Source: Pseudomonas mendocina
Lineage (GTDB): Bacteria; Pseudomonadota; Gammaproteobacteria; Pseudomonadales; Pseudomonadaceae
NCBI GenBank assembly: GCA_037482215.1
Contig: CP148074.1
Location: 4,092,001 to 4,156,000, forward strand
Direction of reading: 5' to 3'
Length of the DNA: 64,000 nucleotides
Each line of letters starts with the position of its first letter. Within the stretch, counting starts at the first letter, position 1. The position numbers were made by a program, and so were the translations under genes. Below, one piece after another: positions 1 through 9,114 of the stretch. The notes under the pieces were generated by a model that had not been told where the DNA came from, made no database searches, and was given only the letters and a program-made list of their open reading frames with translations.

Positions 1-366
1 CTCATCGACTGTCAGGCCGGCAAAAACCTCCTGATGATCGACTACCAGTACACGGCGTTTTTTACGCAGAGGCGAAAGCTCACCCCCGAAAAAACCACAC
101 AGATCCATAACCGGCAACAGACGCCCCCGCACGTTGGCGACGCCTTTAACCCAGCTTTTCACACCAGGCAACAAGGTGTAACGCGGCTCGTGCAATACCT
201 CGCCAACCTCCCCCATGGGCGCGACGAAGTAGCGGTCCCCCATACGAAAGCCGATGCCACTCCATGTCTGTACAACTTCCTGTTGCGAAGGCAGGCCTGC
301 GGCCAGGGAACGACAGAGACTGTCAATGCCCTGCAAAATCTGAAAAGGTGTTTGCGCGTCCGACAT
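1..366 (-). CDS. pilI: PilI, CheW-like adaptor of the Pil-Chp system (partial)
   Basis: The reading frame on the minus strand starts at the ATG at 366 and runs off the left edge of the window, so about 122 N-terminal residues are visible. They read as a CheW domain (phrases such as GVANVRGRLLPVMDL and a preceding GDRYFVAPMGEV). CheW-like PilI couples the methyl-accepting receptor PilJ to the histidine kinase ChpA in the chemosensory system that controls type IV pilus twitching and surface-sensing cAMP signalling. It follows pilG and pilH in the same direction, the usual order pilG-pilH-pilI-pilJ. The assignment rests on the CheW features plus this context; the C-terminus cannot be seen. Confidence 0.9.
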   Translation of the reverse strand, partial: MSDAQTPFQILQGIDSLCRSLAAGLPSQQEVVQTWSGIGFRMGDRYFVAPMGEVGEVLHEPRYTLLPGVKSWVKGVANVRGRLLPVMDLCGFFGGELSPLRKKRRVLVVDHQEVFAGLTVDE

Positions 367-409
367 GCCGACTGAAGCCCTATGCAGTGAATTACGGACA
401 GAATCCGGA

Positions 410-775
410 TTAACCGGCCAGGACCGCGCCCAGCGTTTTGATCAGGGTGGCTTCGTCAACCGGCTTGGTCAGATAGTCCTTAGCCCCTTGACGCTTACCC
501 CAGACCTTGTCGGTCTCCTGGTCCTTAGTCGTCACGATAATCACTGGGATATGGCTGGTCTCAGCATCTTTAGTCAGCTGACGAGTGGCCTGAAAGCCAT
601 TGAGCCCCGGCATCACGATATCCATCAGCACGGCATCGGGCTTCTCCTGACGAGCCAGCGCAACACCGTCGGCACCATTTTCTGCCTTAAGGACTTGATG
701 ACCGTGTTTTTCCAACATGGCGGTCAGCTTGTACATTTCGGTCGGAGAGTCATCAACTACAAGAATTCGAGCCAT
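410..775 (-). CDS. pilH: PilH, single-domain response regulator
   Basis: This is a 121-residue stand-alone CheY-type receiver. It has the acidic pair D8-D9, phospho-acceptor D52 (in VLMDIVMPGLNG), T82 or T83 and the conserved K104 before Pro, so it should be phosphorylatable. There is no output domain. In Pseudomonas PilH works with PilG downstream of ChpA and is thought to oppose or drain phosphate from PilG, affecting PilT-driven retraction. It sits between pilG and pilI, 43 nt upstream of pilI on the same strand, and is probably co-transcribed with them. Confidence 0.95.
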   Translation of the reverse strand: MARILVVDDSPTEMYKLTAMLEKHGHQVLKAENGADGVALARQEKPDAVLMDIVMPGLNGFQATRQLTKDAETSHIPVIIVTTKDQETDKVWGKRQGAKDYLTKPVDEATLIKTLGAVLAG

Positions 776-825
776 AGTGTGTCCTAATACTTTTATGGAA
801 CGCTCTGCTGCTATTCAGCCCAGCG

Positions 826-1233
826 TCAGGAAGCGTGCTCAACAGGCGTAAAACCAGGCACATGGGCCTTGATCGCGCCAAGCAGCTCTTCTTTGCTGAA
901 TGGTTTGGTCAGGTACTGATCAGAGCCGACAATGCGCCCTTTAGCCTTATCGAACAGGCCATCTTTGGAGGACAGCATGATCACCGGCGTACCTTTGAAA
1001 GAACTGTTGTTCTTAATGAGCGCACACGTCTGATAGCCATCAAGACGCGGCATCATGATGTCGACAAAAATGATATTAGGATGGGTATCTGCAATTTTTG
1101 CCAAAGCATCAAAGCCATCGACTGCGGTCACAACATCGCAGCCGACCTTTTTCAGCAGGGTCTCGGCAGTCCGACGAATCGTTTTCGAATCGTCAATCAC
1201 CATCACCCTCAACCCTTCGGAATGCTGTTCCAT
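826..1233 (-). CDS. pilG: PilG, single-domain response regulator
   Basis: A 135-residue CheY-like receiver with D14-D15, phospho-acceptor D58 (IIFVDIMMPRLDG), S88 and K110. PilG is the first gene of the Pil-Chp chemosensory operon; its phosphorylated form promotes pilus extension and CyaB activity in P. aeruginosa (family knowledge). The receiver has short extra tails at both ends, as usual for PilG. It is divergent from gshB, and the 238-bp gap (1234-1471) should hold both promoters. The gap to pilH is 50 nt. Confidence 0.95.
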   Translation of the reverse strand: MEQHSEGLRVMVIDDSKTIRRTAETLLKKVGCDVVTAVDGFDALAKIADTHPNIIFVDIMMPRLDGYQTCALIKNNSSFKGTPVIMLSSKDGLFDKAKGRIVGSDQYLTKPFSKEELLGAIKAHVPGFTPVEHAS

Positions 1234-1471
1234 GTTTGCCCTACCATCGCCTCGGTGAATCTTTATTTTCAGTTATATCAGCGCAACTGCGGCCCTGTCA
1301 CCGATGGGCTGTACCCCAATCGTCCGGCCTTTGTAGCACACTCTCCAGATGCAATCTATATAGCGGATTTAGGCAGTTTTCCCCTTGACCACCTGCCCCA
1401 CCAACGCCACCCTGACACACCTTTCTGTCACACCCAGCTTAAGCTGCAACCATTACACGGAGAATATCGCC
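1234..1471. other. Divergent intergenic region pilG / gshB
   Basis: A 238-bp spacer between two divergent genes, which must hold promoters for both. A small inverted repeat (TGACA at 1413-1417, TGTCA at 1426-1430) lies about 45 nt before the gshB start. I could not define convincing -35/-10 pairs by eye, so no promoter is called. Confidence 0.4.
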
Positions 1472-2434
1472 ATGAGCGTCCGCCTCGGCATTGTCATGGA
1501 TCCAATCAGCCAGATCACCTTCAAAAAGGACAGTTCTCTGGCCATGCTCTTAGCAGCTCAAGCCCGCGGCTGGTCCCTTTTCTACATGGAACAGAAAGAC
1601 CTCTTCCAGTTTAAGGGAGAAGCCCGTGCTAAAGCCTCCCCACTGCGCGTATTCAATGACCCAGATCATTGGTTTGAACTCGAAGAGGAGCAAAATATTG
1701 CGTTAAGCGAGCTGGACGTGATCCTGATGCGCAAAGATCCGCCCTTCGATAACGAGTTTATCTACTCCACCTACCTGCTGGAGCAAGCCGAGCAAGCAGG
1801 TGTTCTCGTAGTAAACCGCCCACAGAGCCTGCGCGACTGCAACGAAAAGTACTTTGCGACTCAGTTCAGCCAGTACACGCCAACCACCATTGTCAGCCGC
1901 CGGTCCGACATTCTGAGAGACTTTGCACGCGAACAACGTGACATCATTCTCAAACCACTAGATGGAATGGGTGGATCTTTGATCTTCCGCCACCGCGAAG
2001 GTGATCCAAATCTCTCCGTTATTCTGGAGACTTTAACCAACCACGGTCAGCAGCAGATCATGGCACAGGCCTACCTGCCTGCTATCAAAGACGGTGACAA
2101 ACGCATCCTGATGATAGACGGCGAACCAGTGCCTTACTGCCTGGCACGCATCCCAGCTGCGGGTGAAACCCGTGGCAACCTGGCAGCTGGTGGCCGCGGC
2201 GAGGCACGCCCGCTGACCGAAAGGGATAAGGAAATTGCCGCTGCCGTGGGCCCAACCCTGCGCGAGAAAGGCCTAATTTTCGTAGGCTTGGACGTGATTG
2301 GGGATCACCTGACCGAAATTAACGTCACCAGCCCAACCTGCATCCGCGAGATAGACGCCGCCTTCGACACCCGTATTGGTGAGCGCCTGATGGACAAGAT
2401 TGCGGAAAAACTGGCTGAACGCAGCGCTGCGTAG
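1472..2434 (+). CDS. gshB: Glutathione synthetase
   Basis: GshB joins glycine to gamma-glutamylcysteine with ATP, the second step of glutathione synthesis, in the cytoplasm. From the ATG at 1472 the protein is 320 residues, close to the usual ~316. It begins MSVRLGIVMDPISQI with the family's N-terminal fold, then carries ATP-grasp features (ILKPLDGMGGSLIF near residue 150, INVTSPTCIREID near 290). I chose 1472 rather than the upstream in-frame ATG at 1385 because the family starts here and an AGGA-like GGAGAA stretch lies just before it. It is divergent from pilG. Confidence 0.95.
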   Translation: MSVRLGIVMDPISQITFKKDSSLAMLLAAQARGWSLFYMEQKDLFQFKGEARAKASPLRVFNDPDHWFELEEEQNIALSELDVILMRKDPPFDNEFIYSTYLLEQAEQAGVLVVNRPQSLRDCNEKYFATQFSQYTPTTIVSRRSDILRDFAREQRDIILKPLDGMGGSLIFRHREGDPNLSVILETLTNHGQQQIMAQAYLPAIKDGDKRILMIDGEPVPYCLARIPAAGETRGNLAAGGRGEARPLTERDKEIAAAVGPTLREKGLIFVGLDVIGDHLTEINVTSPTCIREIDAAFDTRIGERLMDKIAEKLAERSAA

Positions 2435-2490
2435 ACATTTGCTCGCGCCGTCGGCAGACTGCGCGACAACTTCGACAAACGCCACAAGCG

Positions 2491-3390
2491 ATGAAATCAA
2501 AAGCCCGACAATCTGAAGTTGCCAAGCCTGGTATCCAGCCGGCAGATCGCCTGGGCTTTACCTTGTTCATTGCGGCTGTGCTGCATGTTGTGCTGATCCT
2601 CGGGCTCGGCTTCACCCTGTCCGACCCGAGTCAGATCAGCAAAACCCTGGAAGTCACCCTTTCCACCTTCAAAAGCGAAGAAAAGCCTAAAGACGCTGAC
2701 TTCCTTGCCCAAGACAACCAGCAAGGTAGCGGCACGCTGGACCACAAGGCCGCTCCCAAGACCACCGAACAAGCCCTGTTCCAAGATACTCAGGTTAAAA
2801 AGGTCACCCCACCGGCGACCCCAGAGCCCCCTCCGGCCGTAAAGCCACAAGCCCCCAAGGCCGCCGTAGCGACAAAATCACCTCAACCACAGAAAACGCC
2901 GGTTAAGCGGGAAGAAACCAAGCCAACACCTACAGCTCGCCCAGCCCCGGTATTTGACAGCGCCCAGCTGTCCTCTGAAATTGCCAGCCTGGAAGCTGAG
3001 CTGGCCATGGAAGTGCAGCAATACGCCAAACGCCCAAAAATTCACCGGCTTAATGCAGCCTCAACCATGCGCGACAAAGGCGCCTGGTACAAAGACGAAT
3101 GGCGTAAGAAAGTCGAACGGGTCGGCAACCTCAATTACCCGGACGAGGCTCGCCGCAAGCAAATCTACGGCAGCCTGCGCTTACTGGTTTCGATCAACCG
3201 CGACGGCACGCTGTACGAAGTTCAAGTACTGGAGTCATCCGGGCAACCGTTGTTGGATCAAGCTGCGCTACGCATCGTCCGACTGGCGGCCCCATTTGCA
3301 CCGTTCGCTGGCGATCTGGCTGACATTGATCGGCTGGAAATCATCCGCACCTGGCGTTTTGAGCGCGGCGACCGCCTGCAAAGCAACTGA
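2491..3390 (+). CDS. TonB-family energy transducer protein
   Basis: A 299-residue protein with one N-terminal membrane segment (about residues 22-42). It has a long proline/lysine/alanine-rich periplasmic spacer (about 106-160) and a C-terminal TonB domain (about 205-299, containing SINRDGTLYEVQVLESSG). TonB proteins carry proton-motive-force energy from ExbB-ExbD to outer-membrane receptors. No exbB or exbD is adjacent, so it is an orphan. The position between gshB and algH matches the gene called tonB3 in P. aeruginosa, which has been linked to twitching motility; that link is from memory and is not shown here. Confidence 0.85.
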   Translation: MKSKARQSEVAKPGIQPADRLGFTLFIAAVLHVVLILGLGFTLSDPSQISKTLEVTLSTFKSEEKPKDADFLAQDNQQGSGTLDHKAAPKTTEQALFQDTQVKKVTPPATPEPPPAVKPQAPKAAVATKSPQPQKTPVKREETKPTPTARPAPVFDSAQLSSEIASLEAELAMEVQQYAKRPKIHRLNAASTMRDKGAWYKDEWRKKVERVGNLNYPDEARRKQIYGSLRLLVSINRDGTLYEVQVLESSGQPLLDQAALRIVRLAAPFAPFAGDLADIDRLEIIRTWRFERGDRLQSN

Positions 3391-3461
3391 TATCGCTGCT
3401 GCGTGCTACAACTGGGCAGTCAGCGCTTGAAGCCGCATGCCGGAAGCCTGAAACTAGCGCC

Positions 3462-4031
3462 ATGAAAGACGCCAACCCAAGCTACCTGAAAAATCACTTT
3501 CTGATCGCCATGCCGCACATGGCCGATCCGAATTTCGCACAAACAGTCACTTACCTGGTCGACCATAACGAGCACGGCGCCATGGGCCTCGTACTCAATA
3601 AGCCGAACGGCCTAAACCTGGCCGACGTGCTCGAACAACTGCGCCCAGACGAAGCCATTCCGGCACTGTGCCACAGCCTGCCTATTTATGGCGGTGGGCC
3701 CGTGCAGACGGATCGTGGTTTCGTCCTGCATCCGCAAGGGCCGGTCTACCAGTCCACCATGGAACTGGGCGAGCTCAGCCTATCGACCTCTCAGGACATC
3801 CTGTTTGCCATCGCCGCAGGCACCGGCCCGGACAAATACCTGATCACCCTGGGCTATGCCGGGTGGGACGCAGGCCAACTTGAGGCAGAGCTGGCTGACA
3901 ATACCTGGCTGACCTGCCCAGCCGAGCCCTCAATCATCTTCGACATTCCTTACGATCAGCGTCTGAATGCCTCTGCTGCGCAGCTGGGTATCAACCTCAG
4001 TCTGCTGACCTCGCAAGCTGGGCACGCCTGA
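3462..4031 (+). CDS. algH: YqgE/AlgH family protein (UPF0301)
   Basis: A 189-residue soluble protein of the DUF179/UPF0301 family. It shows the N-terminal core (LIAMPHMADPNFAQTV, then HGAMGLVLNKPNG) and the GYAGWDAGQLEAEL segment typical of the family. The P. aeruginosa orthologue is named AlgH because mutants alter alginate production, but its biochemical role is unknown. Its stop codon overlaps the start of ruvX (TGATG at 4030-4034), so the two are translationally coupled, as in most gammaproteobacteria. Confidence 0.92.
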   Translation: MKDANPSYLKNHFLIAMPHMADPNFAQTVTYLVDHNEHGAMGLVLNKPNGLNLADVLEQLRPDEAIPALCHSLPIYGGGPVQTDRGFVLHPQGPVYQSTMELGELSLSTSQDILFAIAAGTGPDKYLITLGYAGWDAGQLEAELADNTWLTCPAEPSIIFDIPYDQRLNASAAQLGINLSLLTSQAGHA

Positions 4032-4471
4032 TGAGTACGGAACAGGTTAAACCCGTTCGCCTGCTGCTGGGCTTTGACTACGGCACAAAACAGATCGGCG
4101 TTGCCGTCGGCCAAGTCATCACCGGGCAAGCCCGTGAACTGTGCATTCTCAAAGCACAGAACGGCGTACCCGACTGGCAGAAGGTCGAAGCATTGATCAA
4201 AGAATGGCAGCCGGACGCCATTGTCGTTGGCCTGCCGCTGAACATGGATGGCAGCCGTAGCGAAATGAGCGAGCGTGCAGAAAAGTTCGCCCGCCGCCTC
4301 AATGGCCGCTACAACCTGCCCGTACACACCCACGACGAACGTCTGACCACCTTCGAAGCCAAAGGCCAGCGTCTGCGCCAAGGCCAGAACAGTGGCTACC
4401 GCGAGCGCCCAGTCGACGCCTTAGCGGCGGCATTATTACTCCAGGGCTGGCTTGAACATCATTACGGCTAA
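4031..4471 (+). CDS. ruvX: RuvX/YqgF RNase H-fold nuclease
   Basis: A 146-residue member of the YqgF family, which has an RNase H-like fold and is implicated in 16S rRNA 5' processing or Holliday-junction resolution. The first strand carries the acidic residue D16 in LLGFDYGTKQIGVAVG. Other family segments are IVVGLPLNMDGS, DERLTT and the C-terminal VDALAAALLLQGW with a further acidic residue. It overlaps the 3' end of algH. Confidence 0.93.
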   Translation: MSTEQVKPVRLLLGFDYGTKQIGVAVGQVITGQARELCILKAQNGVPDWQKVEALIKEWQPDAIVVGLPLNMDGSRSEMSERAEKFARRLNGRYNLPVHTHDERLTTFEAKGQRLRQGQNSGYRERPVDALAAALLLQGWLEHHYG

Positions 4472-4519
4472 CAGCGGCCTTGCCGACAGCCGAAGCGCAC
4501 AGAAAATCAGGAGAACTGC

Positions 4520-5026
4520 ATGAGCTTACCGAACCCGGCCGAACTGCTTCCGCAAATGGCCGCAGCCTTGACCAGCCACCTGAACAAACGCGCCATCCGT
4601 GAGCCGCACTTTATCGGCATCCGCACCGGCGGTGTATGGGTCGCCCAAGCGTTGTTAAGTGAGCTAGGTACTCAAGCACCACTTGGCACACTGGACGTGT
4701 CGTTCTACCGCGACGATTTCACGCAGAACGGCCTGCATCCACAGGTCAAACCTTCCGACCTGCCGTTCGAAATCGAAGGCCAGCATCTGGTCCTGATTGA
4801 TGACGTACTGATGAGCGGGCGCACGATCCGCGCGGCTCTGAACGAGCTGTTCGACTACGGTCGACCTGCCAGTGTAACCCTGGTCACCCTGCTCGACCTG
4901 GATGCGCGTGAGCTGCCGGTGCGACCCGATGTAGTCGGTGCAACCCTGTCACTTGATGCCAATCAACGGGTAAAATTGTCTGGCCCAACGCCGCTGACCC
5001 TCGAGCTGCAAACGCTCGCCAACTGA
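4520..5026 (+). CDS. pyrR: PyrR, bifunctional pyrimidine regulator / uracil phosphoribosyltransferase
   Basis: A 168-residue type I phosphoribosyltransferase. The PRPP-binding loop is visible as [18 protein letters not shown] around residue 95-110. In Bacillus PyrR binds pyr mRNA; in pseudomonads it heads the pyrR-pyrB-pyrC' operon and affects pyrimidine gene expression, perhaps differently from Bacillus. A ribosome site (AGGAG) lies at about 4510. Only 11 nt separate it from pyrB. I saw no classic PyrR anti-antiterminator leader in the 48 nt upstream. Confidence 0.93.
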   Translation: MSLPNPAELLPQMAAALTSHLNKRAIREPHFIGIRTGGVWVAQALLSELGTQAPLGTLDVSFYRDDFTQNGLHPQVKPSDLPFEIEGQHLVLIDDVLMSGRTIRAALNELFDYGRPASVTLVTLLDLDARELPVRPDVVGATLSLDANQRVKLSGPTPLTLELQTLAN

Positions 5027-5037
5027 GACTCCCCGCG

Positions 5038-6048
5038 ATGACGCCACTCGCCGACAAGCGCCCGCTGCAACTGAATGACCTCGGTCAGCTCCGCCACTTT
5101 CTGTCCCTCGACGGCCTGCCCAAGGAGTTGCTGACAGAAATTCTGGATACTGCCGACTCGTTTCTCGAAGTCGGTGCCCGAGCTGTAAAGAAAGTCCCGC
5201 TGCTGCGCGGCAAGACCGTGTGCAACGTGTTCTTCGAGAACTCCACCCGTACCCGTACCACGTTTGAACTGGCTGCTCAGCGCCTGTCCGCTGACGTGAT
5301 CAGCTTGAACGTGTCGACCAGCTCCACCAGCAAAGGTGAAACCCTGTTCGACACCCTGCGCAACCTCGAAGCCATGGCGGCCGACATCTTTGTCGTGCGC
5401 CATGCAGACTCAGGCGCCGCACACTTTATCGCCGAGCACGTCTGCCCGAACCTGGCCATCATCAATGGCGGTGACGGCCGTCACGCTCACCCGACCCAGG
5501 GCATGCTGGACATGCTCACCATCCGCCGCCACAAGGGCGGTTTCGAGAACCTCTCGGTGGCCATCGTTGGCGACATCCTGCACTCACGGGTTGCCCGCTC
5601 CAACATGCTGGCACTGAAGACCCTCGGCTGCCCTGATATCCGCGTGATCGCCCCGAAAACCCTGCTGCCTGTTGGCATTGAGCAATATGGCGTGACCGTC
5701 TACAGCGACATGGCTGCCGGACTCAAGGACGTGGACGTGGTGATCATGCTGCGCTTGCAACGCGAGCGCATGGCCGGCGGTCTGCTGCCCAGCGAAGGCG
5801 AGTTCTACCGCCTGTTCGGCCTGACCGAAGAACGCCTCAAGCTGGCCAAGCCGGATGCGCTGGTCATGCACCCGGGCCCGATCAACCGTGGCGTAGAGAT
5901 CGAGTCCGCCGTGGCTGACGGACCGCAATCGGTGATCCTCAATCAGGTCACCTACGGTATTGCCATCCGTATGGCCGTGCTGTCCATGGCCATGAGCGGT
6001 CAGGCAGCACAGCGACAACTTAACCTGGACTCCGAGGAGCAAAACTGA
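5038..6048 (+). CDS. pyrB: Aspartate carbamoyltransferase catalytic subunit
   Basis: PyrB condenses carbamoyl phosphate with aspartate in de novo pyrimidine synthesis. The 336-residue protein has the carbamoyl-phosphate loop [13 protein letters not shown] (about residues 65-77), the second-site HPTQGMLDM segment and the [11 protein letters not shown] segment near the C-terminus. The N-terminus is longer than that of E. coli PyrB, as is usual for Pseudomonas class A enzymes, which form dodecamers with the PyrC' protein encoded next. The stop overlaps the pyrC' start (TGATG). Confidence 0.96.
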   Translation: MTPLADKRPLQLNDLGQLRHFLSLDGLPKELLTEILDTADSFLEVGARAVKKVPLLRGKTVCNVFFENSTRTRTTFELAAQRLSADVISLNVSTSSTSKGETLFDTLRNLEAMAADIFVVRHADSGAAHFIAEHVCPNLAIINGGDGRHAHPTQGMLDMLTIRRHKGGFENLSVAIVGDILHSRVARSNMLALKTLGCPDIRVIAPKTLLPVGIEQYGVTVYSDMAAGLKDVDVVIMLRLQRERMAGGLLPSEGEFYRLFGLTEERLKLAKPDALVMHPGPINRGVEIESAVADGPQSVILNQVTYGIAIRMAVLSMAMSGQAAQRQLNLDSEEQN

Positions 6049-7319
6049 TGCGTACCCGTATCCTCGGCGCTCGTGTCATTGACCCGAGCAGCGGCTTCGA
6101 CCAGCAGGCCGATCTTTACATTGCCAACGGCAAAATTCTCAGTGTGGGCCAAGCACCTGAGGGTTTCGAAGCCGAACAAACCATCGATGCTACCGGTTTG
6201 GTTGCAGCCCCCGGCCTCGTTGACCTCAACGTTTCGCTGCGTGAGCCCGGCTACAGCCGTAAAGGCACCATAAGCACTGAAACCCTTGCGGCGGCCGCTG
6301 GTGGTGTGACCAGCCTGTGCTGTCCTCCGATCACCCGCCCGGTGCTCGACACCTCGGCAGTGGCTGAGCTGATCCTCGACCGCGCGCGTGAAGCCGGTCA
6401 CGCGAAGGTGCTGCCGATGGGCGCCCTGAGCAAAGGCCTGGAAGGTGAGCAGTTGGCAGAGCTGGTTGCGCTACGTGACGCGGGCTGTGTGGCATTCACT
6501 AACGGCCTCAACAATTTCCGCAATAACCGTAACCTTCGCCGTGCGTTGGAATATGCAGCCACCTTTGACCTGACTGTGGTGTTCCAGTCTCAGGACTATG
6601 ATCTGGCCGAAGGCGGTCTGGCCCACGAAGGTGCAACCGCCAGCTTCCTTGGCTTGCCAGGCATTCCGGAAGCCGCAGAAACCGTTGCTTTAGCCCGCGA
6701 CCTGCTGCTGGTGGAGCAAGCCGGTGTGCGCGCCCACTTCAGCCACCTGACCAGCGCACGTGGCGTTCAACTGATTGCTGAGGCTCAGGCCCGTGGCCTG
6801 CCTGTCACGGCTGATGTAGCCATGTATCAGTTGATTCTGACGGACGAAGCCCTGCTTAACTTCTCCAGCCTGTATCACGTGCAGCCGCCGCTGCGTACGC
6901 AAGCTGACCGCGAAGCCCTGCGCGCCGCGGTTAAAAGCGGTGTGATCAGCGCTATTGCCAGCCACCATCAGCCTCATGAGCGCGATGCCAAGTTGGCGCC
7001 ATTCGGCCAGACCGAGCCAGGCATAAGCAGCGTACAAGCCTTGCTGCCTCTGGCCCTGACGCTAGTACAAGACGGCCTGCTGGACCTGCCTACCCTGCTG
7101 GCCCGCCTTAGCAGCGGTCCAGCTGACGCCCTGCGCCTGCCGCTGGGACGCATCAGCAACGGTGCTCCAGCTGACCTGCTGCTGTTCGATCCGCAGGCTT
7201 CAACGCTGGTGGGTGAAACCTGGTACTCGAAGGGCTCTAACTGCCCATTCATAGGCCACTGCCTGCCAGGCGCTGTGCGCTACACCTTGGTGGACGGTCG
7301 CATCAGCTATCAGGCTTGA
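6048..7319 (+). CDS. pyrC': Inactive dihydroorotase-like subunit PyrC' of the ATCase complex
   Basis: A 423-residue amidohydrolase-fold protein of the dihydroorotase family. The motif that should hold two metal-binding histidines (D-x-H-x-H-x-R-x-P-G) reads DLNVSLREPG near residue 60, so both histidines are lost (Asn and Ser). This is the known pattern of Pseudomonas PyrC' (PyrX), which does not catalyse dihydroorotase but is needed to assemble active PyrB. Other zinc ligands also look degenerate. It is translationally coupled to pyrB and followed by a strong terminator. Confidence 0.93.
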   Translation: MRTRILGARVIDPSSGFDQQADLYIANGKILSVGQAPEGFEAEQTIDATGLVAAPGLVDLNVSLREPGYSRKGTISTETLAAAAGGVTSLCCPPITRPVLDTSAVAELILDRAREAGHAKVLPMGALSKGLEGEQLAELVALRDAGCVAFTNGLNNFRNNRNLRRALEYAATFDLTVVFQSQDYDLAEGGLAHEGATASFLGLPGIPEAAETVALARDLLLVEQAGVRAHFSHLTSARGVQLIAEAQARGLPVTADVAMYQLILTDEALLNFSSLYHVQPPLRTQADREALRAAVKSGVISAIASHHQPHERDAKLAPFGQTEPGISSVQALLPLALTLVQDGLLDLPTLLARLSSGPADALRLPLGRISNGAPADLLLFDPQASTLVGETWYSKGSNCPFIGHCLPGAVRYTLVDGRISYQA

Positions 7320-7329
7320 TCGACCCAAT

Positions 7330-7365
7330 AACGAAGAAGCCCGCCATTTGGCGGGCTTCTTCGTT
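7330..7365. terminator. Bidirectional intrinsic terminator between pyrC' and the TM2 gene
   Basis: A perfect 16-bp stem (arms AACGAAGAAGCCCGCC and its complement) with an ATTT loop, 11 nt after the pyrC' stop. The outer A/T pairs supply the U tract on either strand. It lies between convergent genes and should end both transcripts. Confidence 0.9.
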
Positions 7366-7376
7366 TAGCGCGGGTT

Positions 7377-7775
7377 TCAGCGCTGGCTGTTGTTTTTCTC
7401 TGAAATCTGGCTGTTAAGGGTCCAGAAGTCATACAGCACACCAATAAACAGCAAGCCGCCTGTGCACAGATAGATCAAACCAGTGATCCACTTACCCATG
7501 TACATGCGGTGCACGCCGAATACACCCAGGAAGGTCAGGAGTATCCAGGCGACGTTGTAATCGGTTTCCCCGGCGGTAAAGCGATTATCAGCATCGCGGT
7601 CCATGGCCGGGATCAGGAACAAGTCAATAATCCAGCCGATGAAGAACAGCCCTAAGGTAAAGAACCAGATGGTGCCAGTTATTGGTTTACCGTAGTAAAA
7701 ACGGTGTGAACCCAAGAAACCGAAAATCCATAGCAGGTAACCGATTACCTTACTGTGCGTGTCCTGTCGCGCCAT
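7377..7775 (-). CDS. TM2 domain membrane protein (two TM2 units)
   Basis: A 132-residue membrane protein made of two TM2 modules in tandem. Each has the GxxGxHRxYxGK signature followed by a hydrophobic hairpin: GFLGSHRFYYGKPITG near residue 18 and GVFGVHRMYMGKWITG near residue 84. A short linker between them contains DRDADNRF. I set the start at 7775, because GGAGAAAG stands before it and nothing protein-like precedes it. The function of bacterial TM2 proteins is not established. It is convergent with pyrC'. Confidence 0.8.
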   Translation of the reverse strand: MARQDTHSKVIGYLLWIFGFLGSHRFYYGKPITGTIWFFTLGLFFIGWIIDLFLIPAMDRDADNRFTAGETDYNVAWILLTFLGVFGVHRMYMGKWITGLIYLCTGGLLFIGVLYDFWTLNSQISEKNNSQR

Positions 7776-7859
7776 GTGTCTTTCTCCGTCTAATACAAAA
7801 TAATTACTACAGCACCTGAAGATTAGTCGAAGAACGATCTTTATCGGCAATAAAAATCG

Positions 7860-9011
7860 TTAGCGAAAACGTCTGCCCGTAGAATCCTCGGCCTCCAGCG
7901 ATAAGCCTTGAGTGAGGTTGGTCATGGAGTTTTGGTTATCGCTGACGGTTTCCGCACCGAGCTTGATCATTAGGCGCAGATCGTTGGCCGAGTCAGCATG
8001 CAGCAATGCATCTTCGTAAGTGATCTCACCCTGGGTGTAGAGCTTGTACAGGTCCTGATCGAACGTTTGCATACCGTGCTCGGTGGAGCGCTTCATCAGC
8101 GACTTCAGCTCGTGGACCTCGCCTTTACGAATCAGGTCTGCCACCAGTGGGGTGTTAATCAGCACCTCGATCACAGCACGGCGTCCTTTGCCATCAGGCG
8201 TTGGAACCAACTGCTGGGCAACAATGGCTTTAAGGTTGAGGGACAAATCCATCCACACCTGGCCTTGGCGGTCAGCTGGGAAGAAGTTGATGATCCGATC
8301 CAGCGCCTGGTTGGCGTTGTTGGCGTGCAACGTGGCAAGACACAGGTGGCCGGTTTCTGCAAAAGCAATGGCATGATCCATTGTCTCGCGGGTACGCACC
8401 TCACCGATCAGAATCACATCTGGCGCCTGACGCAGGGTGTTCTTCAGTGCGACATCGAAAGACTCAGTGTCAATGCCCACCTCACGCTGCGTCACAATGC
8501 AGCTCTGGTGCTGGTGGATAAACTCAATCGGGTCTTCGATGCTGATGATGTGACCACTGCTGTTGCGGTTGCGATAGCCAATCATCGCGGCAAGGGATGT
8601 GGATTTACCGGTGCCGGTTGCCCCCACAAAGAGCACCAGACCACGTTTGGTCATGGCCAGGGTCTGGAGGATCTCAGGGAGTTTCAGCTCCTCCATGGTC
8701 GGAATTCTGGTTTCGATCCGCCGCAGTACCATCCCCGCGAGGTTGCGCTGATAGAAAGCACTAACGCGGAAGCGGCCAATACCACGGGCGCTGATCGCGA
8801 AGTTACACTCGTGGTGCTCAGCAAAATCGCGGCGCTGCTGCTCGTTCATCACTGAGAACACGGTTTCCCGGGTTTGCTCAGGCGACATCGGTGTTTTAGT
8901 AATGGGGATCAGCTTGCCATTGACCTTCATCGACGGTGGTACACCGGCCGTGATGAATAGGTCGGATGCACTTTTTTCCACCATCAGGCGCAGCAGTTTT
9001 TCGAATTCCAT
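7860..9011 (-). CDS. pilU: PilU, type IV pilus retraction ATPase (PilT paralogue)
   Basis: A 383-residue GspE/PilT-type hexameric ATPase: N-terminal PAS-like domain (KSASDLFITAGVPPS), Walker A GATGTGKSTSLAAM near residue 130, Asp box, Walker B region (DVILIGEVRTRETM) and His box (CLATLHANNA). PilU assists PilT in pilus retraction. I placed the start at 9011 (MEFEKLLRLM) behind an AGGGGAG ribosome site; an in-frame ATG at 9080 would add a tail with no family similarity. It lies 103 nt downstream of pilT, same strand. Confidence 0.95.
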   Translation of the reverse strand: MEFEKLLRLMVEKSASDLFITAGVPPSMKVNGKLIPITKTPMSPEQTRETVFSVMNEQQRRDFAEHHECNFAISARGIGRFRVSAFYQRNLAGMVLRRIETRIPTMEELKLPEILQTLAMTKRGLVLFVGATGTGKSTSLAAMIGYRNRNSSGHIISIEDPIEFIHQHQSCIVTQREVGIDTESFDVALKNTLRQAPDVILIGEVRTRETMDHAIAFAETGHLCLATLHANNANQALDRIINFFPADRQGQVWMDLSLNLKAIVAQQLVPTPDGKGRRAVIEVLINTPLVADLIRKGEVHELKSLMKRSTEHGMQTFDQDLYKLYTQGEITYEDALLHADSANDLRLMIKLGAETVSDNQNSMTNLTQGLSLEAEDSTGRRFR

Positions 9012-9114
9012 TGTGGCTCCCCTACCAACACCGCACATAAGCGCTAAACACGGTGGCGTGTGCGGTACGCCACCAGACAAACCGGCACCTTAACAATGCC
9101 GGGAAACACTATTT

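Noticed and set aside
1385..1471. N-terminal extension of gshB from an upstream ATG.
   Set aside because: The added residues do not belong to the GshB family and the ribosome site is next to the later ATG.
7998..8855. Long plus-strand frame opposite pilU (and a similar one opposite pilT at 9310-10161).
   Set aside because: Antisense shadow of conserved, strongly recognised genes; its translation has no recognisable motif.
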